Source: Pseudomonadota bacterium
Lineage (GTDB): Bacteria; Pseudomonadota; Gammaproteobacteria; Burkholderiales; Methylophilaceae
DNA length: 64,000 nt
Direction of reading: 5' to 3'
Assembly: GCA_029563075.1 (NCBI GenBank)
Contig: JAKQTN010000007.1
Span: 43,811 to 107,810 of the forward strand
Made by a program: the position numbers and the translations under genes. A model generated the notes under the pieces. It searched no databases, was not told where the DNA came from, and worked only from the letters and a program-made list of their open reading frames with translations. Within the stretch, counting starts at the first letter, position 1, and each line of letters begins with the position of its first letter. This document shows, piece by piece, positions 31,223 to 38,914 of this stretch.

Positions 31223-31935
31223 GACTAGGGTTATTGCTATTGGCTTGCAGCCTGAGTTCTGCGTGTGCCTTGAATTCGCCAGTTGAAAATAAACCCATCC
31301 CCGAGCGCGGTGACAGAAGTTCTGCCAACCAGTTGGCAAAAAATGATTTCGACCGCATGGCCGATGTTGAGATGGCAGAAAACACGCAAAGCCTGCGCAA
31401 CCTAATGACCAAGCTTTATAAGCGCAACCCGAACCAGCTTGCAAAAAGCACGCCCGACCCGGTAGAAAAAATGGTGGATTGGGTATTTGAAGGCGAACAG
31501 CAGCACCACTTTCAATTTAAGGAAATCGACAACAAACAAGGCACTGACGCTATTTTTCTGGCCCTCAACTCCGATTATCAGGGTGACCGCGTACTGCCGT
31601 TTATTGTCGGCCTGCACACCATGCTGCTAAAGGCCCATGGCAACAAAACCGATTTTTATTTAACCGACAATATCGACCCGCAAAGTGTTTACAACGTCGC
31701 GCGCAATATCGAAATCGCCGCGTGGAAACTCTCCACCGCACGCGATGCCAATGGTAACTTGTACCTGCTTACCAACGAGATAAGCGACAAAGACCGCAAT
31801 TTAAGCTTTGAACGCGAATTCGGCAAAATGATAGGCCGCACCGATTTATACGCCATTGCCTTGGCGGAAAAATCACAACGACTGATTTCGCGCGTCATGC
31901 AAAGCCTCGCCACCGCGGTGTTTTTACCGTTTTAA
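31219..31935 (+). CDS. Putative exported lipoprotein, unknown function
   Basis: 238 residues with a short N-terminal hydrophobic stretch (LGLLLLACSLSSACAL) and cysteines at about 10 and 16; SSAC is a weak lipobox, so lipidation is probable but not certain. The mature part is soluble, helical and carries no motif I know. It is coupled to phoR by an ATGA overlap, so it belongs to the phoBR transcript. Its role in phosphate response is only inferred from position. Confidence 0.7.
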   Translation: MRLGLLLLACSLSSACALNSPVENKPIPERGDRSSANQLAKNDFDRMADVEMAENTQSLRNLMTKLYKRNPNQLAKSTPDPVEKMVDWVFEGEQQHHFQFKEIDNKQGTDAIFLALNSDYQGDRVLPFIVGLHTMLLKAHGNKTDFYLTDNIDPQSVYNVARNIEIAAWKLSTARDANGNLYLLTNEISDKDRNLSFEREFGKMIGRTDLYAIALAEKSQRLISRVMQSLATAVFLPF

Positions 31936-31960
31936 TAAAACAGCACTCATTTTCACTGCA

Positions 31961-32245
31961 AAAACACATACCCTGCAAGCCAATATCCATGCGCCTTCCA
32001 GAGCACTTATTTGTCGTGGCATTCGTATGGTTTTGACTTTAAATCCCCTTGCCGCGCCTTCGGCTTGAGCAGCAGATGGTTAGCGGCGAGGACTGTTTGA
32101 GTGCTGAAAGCACGAGTTCCGCAGCCGCCCAGATGCAGCGCTAAGACCGAAGGAAACAAGCGGCAGCGGGGTGTCGTTTGCTTTGGTTACTTTCCTTTGG
32201 ACAAGCAAAGGAAAGTAACTCGTCTGTCGCACGAGAGCGACAATT
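31961..32245 (+). repeat. Dispersed intergenic repeat element with strong inverted repeat
   Basis: This is the only gene-free stretch over 300 bases (31936-32302). It starts with the motif shared with roxA and the FIST gene (31971-32001). It goes on through a GC-rich region (GCCGCGCCTTCGGC, about 32052-32065) and ends with GTTACTTTCCTTTG / CAAAGGAAAGTAAC (32186-32199 and 32206-32219), a perfect 14-base inverted repeat with a six-base loop. This layout is like dispersed repeats I remember from betaproteobacterial intergenic spaces, where it gives rise to spurious short gene calls. The exact borders are estimated. Confidence 0.6.
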
Positions 32246-32302
32246 GGTTTATGCTCTAAAATACTACTATATTCAGACACTTAAAATTATGGGGTAATTA
32301 GT

Positions 32303-32917
32303 GTGGATTTAGCTCAAGATAAATACATAAAAGTGCTAGTTGAGATAAAACGAAGAACTGCTGTAATTGATGCAATACATTTTAAAGAAATCAATTCACT
32401 GTACGAAGCAACAACTATTGAAACTGCATATCTTCAACTAAGAAAAACACTTGAATTAATTGCATTTAGCTCTTTAATAGCAAATATAAATGTCTATTCA
32501 AAACAATATAACAAATTTGCAACTCACTATAACGCACATTTAATGTTCAAGGATATGGAAAGAGTAAACGCCGACTTTTATCCAAATCCAGTAATTCAAA
32601 CACCTAGCAAAAATCCAGAATTTAAATCTGAATGGTCTACGCCACCAAGTGGCTATTTAACAAAAGATGACTTTCTAGAGCTTTACGAAAAGTGTGGTCG
32701 AATGATGCATGCAGAAAATCCGTACGGAGCTGAAATCGATTACGATAAATATAAAGAACAACTACCCATTTGGAGAACAAAAATTGTTCGATTATTAAAT
32801 GCTCACACAATCACTCTCTTTAATGACTCGAACCTTTACCTCTTCCAAATGGGCGACAAAAACTCCAATCCAAGCTACAACGTTTTTGGTTTAATAGAAA
32901 CTCGAACTGTAAAATAA
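32303..32917 (+). CDS. Orphan protein of unknown function, AT-rich
   Basis: GTG start, 204 residues, no signal peptide and no membrane segment. I do not recognise a named domain. The first half is helical (YLQLRKTLELIAFSSLIANI), then a linker with Pro/Asn/Phe (NADFYPNPVIQTPSKNP), and a helical end with CGRMMHAENPYG. Codon use is much more AT-rich than in its neighbours and it lies between a dispersed repeat and a molybdopterin enzyme on the other strand. These features point to acquired DNA. Function unknown. Confidence 0.7.
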   Translation: MDLAQDKYIKVLVEIKRRTAVIDAIHFKEINSLYEATTIETAYLQLRKTLELIAFSSLIANINVYSKQYNKFATHYNAHLMFKDMERVNADFYPNPVIQTPSKNPEFKSEWSTPPSGYLTKDDFLELYEKCGRMMHAENPYGAEIDYDKYKEQLPIWRTKIVRLLNAHTITLFNDSNLYLFQMGDKNSNPSYNVFGLIETRTVK

Positions 32918-32922
32918 AAACT

Positions 32923-35052
32923 CTACCCCAACTCCACCTGCACCAAATTATCACTAAACGTCGTCGAGTGCCCCATATCCCCAAACTCCGCTGAACTAAT
33001 ACAATTCACCGTCCCATTGTTCAACTGACGCCAATAACCCAGCGTGGCGACGACAATGCCGGGGTTGACGTCTTTGGTGATGCGCGCATCGCCTTCAAAC
33101 GCGCCACGGTCATTAAACACTTTCACTTTAACGCCCTCTTTAATGCCGCGCATCTCGGCATCAGCCGGGTGAATCATCACAAACTGCTCGCCCTGGCCTT
33201 TGATTTTCTCTGTCATGTTGGCGTAGCAGGAGTTCAAAAAGCCATGGCTTTTTGGCGAGATGATGTTGAGCGGATATTTCTTCGCCAGCGCAGGGTTGCT
33301 GTCGGCGCTTTCTCGATTCGCCACATAATCCGGCAGCGGATCTAAATCTTCGCCTGGCTGAAAGCCTTCGTACATTTGGCGGAACGGCCCTGCGACGAAG
33401 TTTTTCGCGCCTTCGACCATGAGCATACATTTACCTGTCGGCGTGGGAAAGTTGCCTTGTTTGTGTGGTGCACGGTCATCTTTGGTGCCCACTTTAAGCT
33501 TGGCAAAGCCGTGCTCACGCATATAGGCTAAATCGTAGCCGTCACACGCGGGCGAATCCCAAGCCACGTAGTTTTCCAAGCATTCGGAATCTGACCATTT
33601 GAAGTTATCTTCTTGAAAACCCAGGCGCTTGGCCAAACGGCGGAAGATTTCGTTGTTTGGCAGCGCATCGCCGGGCGGTTCAATACATTTGGCGTTGTAG
33701 GTCAGGTACAGGTGCCCCCAAGATAAAATCATGTCTTCCATCTCCGCGCCCATAGCGGCTGGCAACACAATGTCGGCATACGCAGCGGTATCAGAGATAA
33801 AGTGATCAGCGACGATGGTAAATAAATCTTCGCGCTCAAGGCCTTTAATAATTTTATCGGTTTCTGGTGATTGCGTGACGGGATTGGTGTTCCATACCAT
33901 CAGCGATTTAATCGGCGTTTTGAGTTTGATTTCGCCCGTGAGCACACGTCCCAATTGCAGGATATTGGCGACTTGCGTGCCCTTCGGAATCAAATCGGGG
34001 CGCGAAATCACATCAAAACGGTAAGGATGCTCCCACACAGGGAATTGCAATATGCCTCCACCCACATGGCGCCAGGCGCCAATGAGCGCAGGCAAACAAG
34101 TAACAGCGCGTATGGCCTGGCTGCCGCCATAACTGCGCTCTAAAGCCACGCCGATGCGAATCGCCGCAGGAGATGTAGTCGCGTATTCACGGGCAAATTT
34201 GCGAATGTCAGCAGCCGGGATGCCGGTGATTTTTTCTGCCCATTCCGGCGTGCGTGTTTTTGCGCGCTCGGCAAGTTCCTTAAAACCAACCGTATAGTTG
34301 TCGATATAATCTTGATCTTGCAAACCTTCTGCAATAATCACGTTCATTATCGCCATTGCCAAGGCGCCATCGGTACCGGGCTTAGGTGCAATGTGCCAAT
34401 CGGCCTCTTTGGCGGTGCGAGAGGCATAGCTATCCACCACTACAACCTTGGCACCTTTTTTCTGCGCGTCGTGAATAATATGCCAGTGATGCAAATTGGT
34501 GGACACAGAATTTGAAGCCCAAACCACGATGTATTTGGAATGAATAAAGCTTTCCGGATCTACTCCGGCAGTCGGCCCCACAGTCAATAACCATGCGGTG
34601 CAAGAGCCTTCGCCACAAAAAGTGCGCTCACACACAGTCGCGCCCATGCGATTAAAAAACGCGTCACCGCCATTTAAGCCGTGCACTAACCCTTGGTTGC
34701 CCAAATAACTCACCGGCATAATGGCTTGTGAGCCATCCGTTTTAATAATCGCCCGCCATTTATCGACAATGGTATCTAGCGCTTCATCCCAAGAAATGCG
34801 CGTAAATTGCTTGCTGCCTTTAGGGCCAGTGCGCTTCATGGGGTAAAGCAGGCGGTCAGGATGGTAATGACGCTTTTCGTAATCTTTGAGCTTGACGCAC
34901 AAACCACCGCGCGTCATGGGGTGCTCGGTATTGCCTGTGACCGCAACAAGTTTTTCATTCTTGACATGAAACACCATGCTGCAGGTATCGGGGCAATCGT
35001 GCGGGCAACCACCATGAAAGGTCTTTACATCGGCATCAACAGGCTTGTTCAT
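32923..35052 (-). CDS. Molybdopterin-dependent oxidoreductase, formate dehydrogenase-like
   Basis: DMSO-reductase-family enzyme of 709 residues. The N-terminal [4Fe-4S] motif is GGCPHDCPDTCSMVFHV with a fourth Cys in TRGGLCVKL. Molybdopterin-binding regions include ISWDEALDTIVDKW, VWNTNPVTQSPETD, FISDTAAYADIVLPAA, and a C-terminal dinucleotide-binding domain (about 590-709; MIHPADAEMRGIKEG). The molybdenum ligand cannot be assigned with confidence (candidates lie in FCGEGSC). No Tat signal and no electron-transfer partner gene nearby, so a cytoplasmic single-gene enzyme; the substrate is not known. The ATG at 35052 is preferred to one ten codons upstream. Confidence 0.85.
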   Translation of the reverse strand: MNKPVDADVKTFHGGCPHDCPDTCSMVFHVKNEKLVAVTGNTEHPMTRGGLCVKLKDYEKRHYHPDRLLYPMKRTGPKGSKQFTRISWDEALDTIVDKWRAIIKTDGSQAIMPVSYLGNQGLVHGLNGGDAFFNRMGATVCERTFCGEGSCTAWLLTVGPTAGVDPESFIHSKYIVVWASNSVSTNLHHWHIIHDAQKKGAKVVVVDSYASRTAKEADWHIAPKPGTDGALAMAIMNVIIAEGLQDQDYIDNYTVGFKELAERAKTRTPEWAEKITGIPAADIRKFAREYATTSPAAIRIGVALERSYGGSQAIRAVTCLPALIGAWRHVGGGILQFPVWEHPYRFDVISRPDLIPKGTQVANILQLGRVLTGEIKLKTPIKSLMVWNTNPVTQSPETDKIIKGLEREDLFTIVADHFISDTAAYADIVLPAAMGAEMEDMILSWGHLYLTYNAKCIEPPGDALPNNEIFRRLAKRLGFQEDNFKWSDSECLENYVAWDSPACDGYDLAYMREHGFAKLKVGTKDDRAPHKQGNFPTPTGKCMLMVEGAKNFVAGPFRQMYEGFQPGEDLDPLPDYVANRESADSNPALAKKYPLNIISPKSHGFLNSCYANMTEKIKGQGEQFVMIHPADAEMRGIKEGVKVKVFNDRGAFEGDARITKDVNPGIVVATLGYWRQLNNGTVNCISSAEFGDMGHSTTFSDNLVQVELG

Positions 35053-35168
35053 TTTAAAAATATCCCCCAAATTGATTAACACATGCTTTTTTGTTTTTAC
35101 TATATACCCACTTGTATAGCTTGTGTAATTTTTTTAATTGCATCGCAAAACGTGATTAAAATAGGCGA

Positions 35169-36341
35169 ATGAACAAGCCGACCGATACTCCATTACGATT
35201 GTTAAACAATTTGACGCCCAGCCAGTTTTTAGCTGAATACTGGCAAAAAAAACCTTTGCTGATTCGCGGCGCGATACCCGATTTTAAGGGGCTGCTCAAC
35301 CCCAATGAGCTTGCAGGCCTGGCATGTGAAGATGACGTGCAAGCCAGAATTATCAAACATATCAAGGGCAAATGGCAGGTGGAGAATGGCCCGTTTGATG
35401 AAGCTGATTTTACTCAACTGCCAGAAAGAGACTGGACGCTGCTGGTGCAGAGTGTAAACCACCACCTGCCCGAAGCGGTTGATTTATTAAGCCAGTTTAA
35501 TTTCATTCCGCATGCACGGCTGGATGACCTGATGGTGAGTTACGCGCCTGACGGCGGCGGCGTGGGCCCGCACACAGACAGTTACGATGTGTTTTTGCTG
35601 CAAGGCAGCGGCCAGCGCCGCTGGAAAATCAGTGGTACTAATAATAAAAATCCAGCCGATTTAAGTCTGATTGAAAATGCGCCGCTAAAAATTTTGAAGC
35701 ATTTTGAAACCGAGCAGGAATGGGTGCTGGAAGCGGGAGATATGCTCTACCTGCCGCCGCAGATCGCGCACTGGGGAACAGCAGTAGGTGACGATTGCAT
35801 GACATATTCTATCGGCTTCCGTGCGCCAAAAACGCAAGAGCTGATGCACGAATTTTTAAATTACCTGCAAGATCATTTGAACGCGGAAGGTTTGTACAGC
35901 GACCCGGATTTAGCCCTGCAAAACCACCCGGCTGAAATCACTGAACACATGATTAATAAAGTAAGTGAGATGCTGCATAAAATCACTTGGGATAAAAATA
36001 ATGTCGCAGATTTTTTAGGGAAATATCTCACAGAACCCAAGCCGGATGTTGTTTTTGAGCCTGCCCGCAAAATATCGAAAAATGAATTTACCAAACAGCT
36101 TGCCAAAAAGACGTTATGGCTAAGTTTAAAATCCCAGCTGCTATTTACTGGCAACAGCTTTTATTTGAACGGCGAAAAATTAACAATACCTGCGGAGATG
36201 ATAGGATTTATGCAGGATTTTGCAGATAAACGCCACTTAAAAACACCTGCCCTGCAAGCCAATATCCATGCGGCTCTTGGCGAAGTGTTGTTTGAGGCTT
36301 ATCTAGCTGGATATATATGCTTAAAGAGCGAGCAACCATGA
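35169..36341 (+). CDS. roxA: Ribosomal protein L16 arginine hydroxylase, cupin/JmjC type
   Basis: 2-oxoglutarate and Fe(II) dependent oxygenase of the YcfD/RoxA family that hydroxylates an arginine of L16. Metal ligands are seen in VGPHTDSYDVFLLQ (His-x-Asp) and QIAHWGTAV (second His). RRWKI marks the jelly-roll strand. C-terminal winged-helix part about 240-390. 390 residues fits. The 3' part of the coding sequence contains a 23-base stretch identical to the start of the intergenic repeat near 32.0 kb. Confidence 0.9.
   Translation: MNKPTDTPLRLLNNLTPSQFLAEYWQKKPLLIRGAIPDFKGLLNPNELAGLACEDDVQARIIKHIKGKWQVENGPFDEADFTQLPERDWTLLVQSVNHHLPEAVDLLSQFNFIPHARLDDLMVSYAPDGGGVGPHTDSYDVFLLQGSGQRRWKISGTNNKNPADLSLIENAPLKILKHFETEQEWVLEAGDMLYLPPQIAHWGTAVGDDCMTYSIGFRAPKTQELMHEFLNYLQDHLNAEGLYSDPDLALQNHPAEITEHMINKVSEMLHKITWDKNNVADFLGKYLTEPKPDVVFEPARKISKNEFTKQLAKKTLWLSLKSQLLFTGNSFYLNGEKLTIPAEMIGFMQDFADKRHLKTPALQANIHAALGEVLFEAYLAGYICLKSEQP
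36250..36272 (+). repeat. 23-base exact copy of dispersed motif inside roxA
   Basis: Identical to 31971-31993. The ten bases before it (36240-36249) also match 31961-31970 in seven positions. It encodes ALQANIHA near the RoxA C-terminus, so the sequence is read through as protein here. Confidence 0.75.
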
Positions 36342-36353
36342 AAGTGAACGAGC

Positions 36354-36848
36354 ATGAGCGAAACCGAACTGAACCCTGACACGATTATTCTAGGCGAGCG
36401 CAATTACGAAGCAGCGCTTGATATGCTGATTGCTGAGGCAACCAGTGACTTGCTTATTTTTGACCAGCATTTTTTAAAGGGTGATTATGCGGGTCAAAAA
36501 CGTTTTGAGCTGCTTTATCATTTTTTAAGCAGCAACCCGCTCAGCAAACTTACAGTCATTCTGCACGATACGCAGCATTTTACTAACCACTGTCCTAAAC
36601 TTTTTGAGCTGCTCAGACTTTTTGGCCACAAAATGACCGTATATGAAACCAACGATGCAGCAAAGGTCGCAAAAGACTGTTTTGTGGTTGCCGACAAACG
36701 CCATTACCTGCGCCGTTTTCACATTGACCAGGCGCGTTTTAAGTTTGCGTTTGATGATGAAGAAATGGCAGCCAGTTTATTGATGCGCTTTGATGAATTG
36801 CTTGAGGAAACGGCCAGCGTAGTTTCTGTTACACGGCTAGGCTTGTAG
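36354..36848 (+). CDS. Conserved-looking protein of unknown function (DUF7931-like)
   Basis: 164 residues, soluble, twelve bases after roxA and probably co-transcribed. It resembles the family now called DUF7931, sometimes found fused to or next to acetyltransferases, with an alpha/beta pattern like the phospholipase D fold (LLIFDQHFLKGDY near 31-43; DCFVVADKRHYLRRFHID near 106-123). No HKD catalytic motif is seen, so I propose no activity. The family assignment is from memory and uncertain. Confidence 0.7.
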   Translation: MSETELNPDTIILGERNYEAALDMLIAEATSDLLIFDQHFLKGDYAGQKRFELLYHFLSSNPLSKLTVILHDTQHFTNHCPKLFELLRLFGHKMTVYETNDAAKVAKDCFVVADKRHYLRRFHIDQARFKFAFDDEEMAASLLMRFDELLEETASVVSVTRLGL

Positions 36849-36864
36849 ATCAGGAAAGGCTTCC

Positions 36865-37665
36865 ATGAAAATTTTAGTTTTGATTTTGTGTTTGCTAAGT
36901 TTTTCTGCTGTTGCGGAAACCGAGTTTAAGATCATCACCTTGCAGCATCGGTTTGCGAATGACCTATTACCTATTATTTCTCCGATGGTAGGCGAAAATG
37001 GTACAGCAGCAGGAATAGATAATCAGCTGATTTTACGCACCTCGCCGGAACGAATGCGTGAAATCGAGGCCACTGTCGCGAAACTGGACGCGGCAAAGGC
37101 AAACCGCAAAATTACCGTAGACACCAGCGACAGCATGCAAACCCGGCAGGAGCGCACCGAAGCGAGCGGCAAGGTAAAAGTGGGCAAAGTGACAGTGGGC
37201 AACGACAGGCAAGCGCCTGCAAACAGTGGCAATGTGGATATAGCGCGCAACACACGTAATACTCAAAAGAACAGCAGTCAGTTTATCAATGTTCTGGACG
37301 GCGAGCGTGCTTTTATCCGCGTGGGGCAGATGGTGCCGTTCACACAAGAATGGGTGACTATCACGCGGCGTTATGTGCAGATAGAACGTACATTGGATTG
37401 GCAGGAAATATCCACGGGTTTTGCGGTGCGGCCGCGTACAGTTGGCAACCAGGTAGAATTAGAAGTCACGCCTCGCATCGCCAGACTGAATCAGCAGGGC
37501 TTTATCGACTTTGAAGAGCTCACAACCACTTTGCGAGTAACACTTGGAGATTGGGTAGATATCGGCGCCACGATGCAACAAAACGACGAAGTCAGCCGCA
37601 AAATTTTAGGCATACAAAACGAATCCAACCGGCAAAATTCCAGATTATCCATCAAAGTCGATTAA
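36865..37665 (+). CDS. Stand-alone mini-secretin-like exported protein
   Basis: Signal peptide (about 1-17, SFSAVA-ET), then an N-domain/NolW-like ring-building region (about 20-75; LQHRFANDLLPIISPM, and LRTSPERMREIEATVAKLD), a polar linker, and a segment (about 135-266) that resembles the secretin homology domain (ERAFIRVGQMVPF, GFAVRPRTVGNQVELEVTPRI). It is far shorter than real secretins (over 500 residues) and no secretion genes surround it. It may form a small outer-membrane ring or be a degenerate relative. Lies in the roxA run. Confidence 0.78.
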   Translation: MKILVLILCLLSFSAVAETEFKIITLQHRFANDLLPIISPMVGENGTAAGIDNQLILRTSPERMREIEATVAKLDAAKANRKITVDTSDSMQTRQERTEASGKVKVGKVTVGNDRQAPANSGNVDIARNTRNTQKNSSQFINVLDGERAFIRVGQMVPFTQEWVTITRRYVQIERTLDWQEISTGFAVRPRTVGNQVELEVTPRIARLNQQGFIDFEELTTTLRVTLGDWVDIGATMQQNDEVSRKILGIQNESNRQNSRLSIKVD

Positions 37666-37868
37666 AAATCGCTGTATTAGACGAGATTAATTTGAGGTTT
37701 CGCTCATAAATTGTTGCAAATCAACGACTTTTTAATTAAAAATCATCAAAAATCCAAAAAATACTGGAATTTTTTGTCATTGCTGGTAAAATGCTGGCAC
37801 TCGGTTGGGCTAAAGGTGGTCCGCCGTAACTGGTTTAACTTTAGTTCATATCGTAAGGGATACAAAAA

Positions 37869-38000
37869 ATGACACGTTCTGCTCTATTAGCTGCATTATT
37901 AGCACTTGCATTAACTGCTTGTGGCGAAAAACCTGCTGAAGAAGCTCCTGCTGCTGAAGCACCAGCTGCTGAAGCCGCTCCTGCTGAAGCTGCTAAGTAA
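37869..38000 (+). CDS. 43-residue Ala/Glu/Pro-rich lipoprotein
   Basis: Short gene with ATG at 37869, good SD (AAGGGA) and an intrinsic terminator directly after the stop. It has a signal peptide with a clean lipobox, LALTAC (cysteine at residue 18), then GEKPAEE and repeated PAAEA units to the end. It resembles small entericidin-like or filler lipoproteins in architecture only. No function is known. The separate terminator and the 200-base leader suggest an independent, perhaps highly expressed transcript. Confidence 0.8.
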   Translation: MTRSALLAALLALALTACGEKPAEEAPAAEAPAAEAAPAEAAK

Positions 38001-38021
38001 TTAGCCTTTAGTAACAAGCAT

Positions 38022-38047
38022 AAAAAGCCGACATTAGTCGGCTTTTT
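38022..38047. terminator. Terminator of the small lipoprotein gene
   Basis: AAAAAGCCGAC-ATTA-GTCGGCTTTTT: an eleven-pair stem with a four-base loop and T-run on the plus strand. The A-run on the left lets it also stop transcripts coming from the minus strand. Confidence 0.9.
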
Positions 38048-38117
38048 TGTTTTACGAGTCGCACATCAGGCTTAACAACCTGCTGGGAAAAATACAACTA
38101 CACTAATCACAACTGCG

Positions 38118-38891
38118 CTAATCACAACTACGCCAGGCGAAGCCTTCCATTTGATCTGCAATCCCGATCCAGTCCATTTCACAATTAAGTACCTGGCTTA
38201 ATGCTTTTTTGGCTAACTCTTGAGTATTATTTTTTGCGCTTAGATGTGCCGCAATAATATGTTTAAGTCTGGAGTTATCCAGCTTGGCCAATAAGGCGGC
38301 CGCGCCGCCATTGTCCAAATGCCCAAGCCGGCTGCCCACACGTTTTTTTAGCGGCCAGGCATATGGGCCATTTTCAAGCATTTGCAAGTCATGATTACAT
38401 TCCAGCACCAGGGCATCACAATGATTTAGCACCTGTTCTATATGCAAAGTTGAGGAGCCCGCATCAGTCAGCACGCCTAGTTTGTGGTCGCCATCAGTGA
38501 AAGTGAATTGTGTTGGCTCCCTTGCGTCATGCGGTACAGGGTAAGGTGTAACTTCTAATTGCTCGATATGGAATATTGTATGACTATCAATGACATTGAG
38601 TGAAACACAAGCATCTTCTGGCAGAAACCGCTGCGTCATCCTGAACGTTCCATGTGACAGCCAGACGGGGACGCCGAATTTTGCCGCAAACCGGAATGCG
38701 CCTTTGGCATGGTCATCATGCTCATGCGTCACTAAAATTCCGCTTATCTCTTGTGGCTCTAAACCCAGCCTTTGCAAGCGCTTGATGACTTCGCTTACAC
38801 TAAAACCGCAATCAAGTAATAAACGCGTTTGCGCCTTCTCTATCACCATGCAGTTGCCAGCACTGCCGCTGCCTAGCGACGCAAAACGCAT
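38118..38891 (-). CDS. MBL-fold metallohydrolase, YycJ/WalJ-like
   Basis: Metallo-beta-lactamase fold, cytoplasmic, 257 residues. Metal site THEHDDHAKGA at about residues 54-64, later histidines in ECNHDLQML, LGHLDNGGAA and IAAHLSAKNN. Resembles the YycJ/WalJ nuclease-like group linked to DNA repair. Third gene of dapA-bamC-MBL, an order seen in several betaproteobacteria. Substrate unproven. Confidence 0.87.
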   Translation of the reverse strand: MRFASLGSGSAGNCMVIEKAQTRLLLDCGFSVSEVIKRLQRLGLEPQEISGILVTHEHDDHAKGAFRFAAKFGVPVWLSHGTFRMTQRFLPEDACVSLNVIDSHTIFHIEQLEVTPYPVPHDAREPTQFTFTDGDHKLGVLTDAGSSTLHIEQVLNHCDALVLECNHDLQMLENGPYAWPLKKRVGSRLGHLDNGGAAALLAKLDNSRLKHIIAAHLSAKNNTQELAKKALSQVLNCEMDWIGIADQMEGFAWRSCD

Positions 38892-38914
38892 GAATATGCT
38901 ATTTCAGCTGCCAG

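Noticed and set aside
32080..32280. A 66-residue minus-strand reading frame inside the intergenic repeat
   Set aside because: It lies wholly inside repeat sequence including the inverted repeat, has no SD, and resembles spurious gene calls typical for this repeat type.
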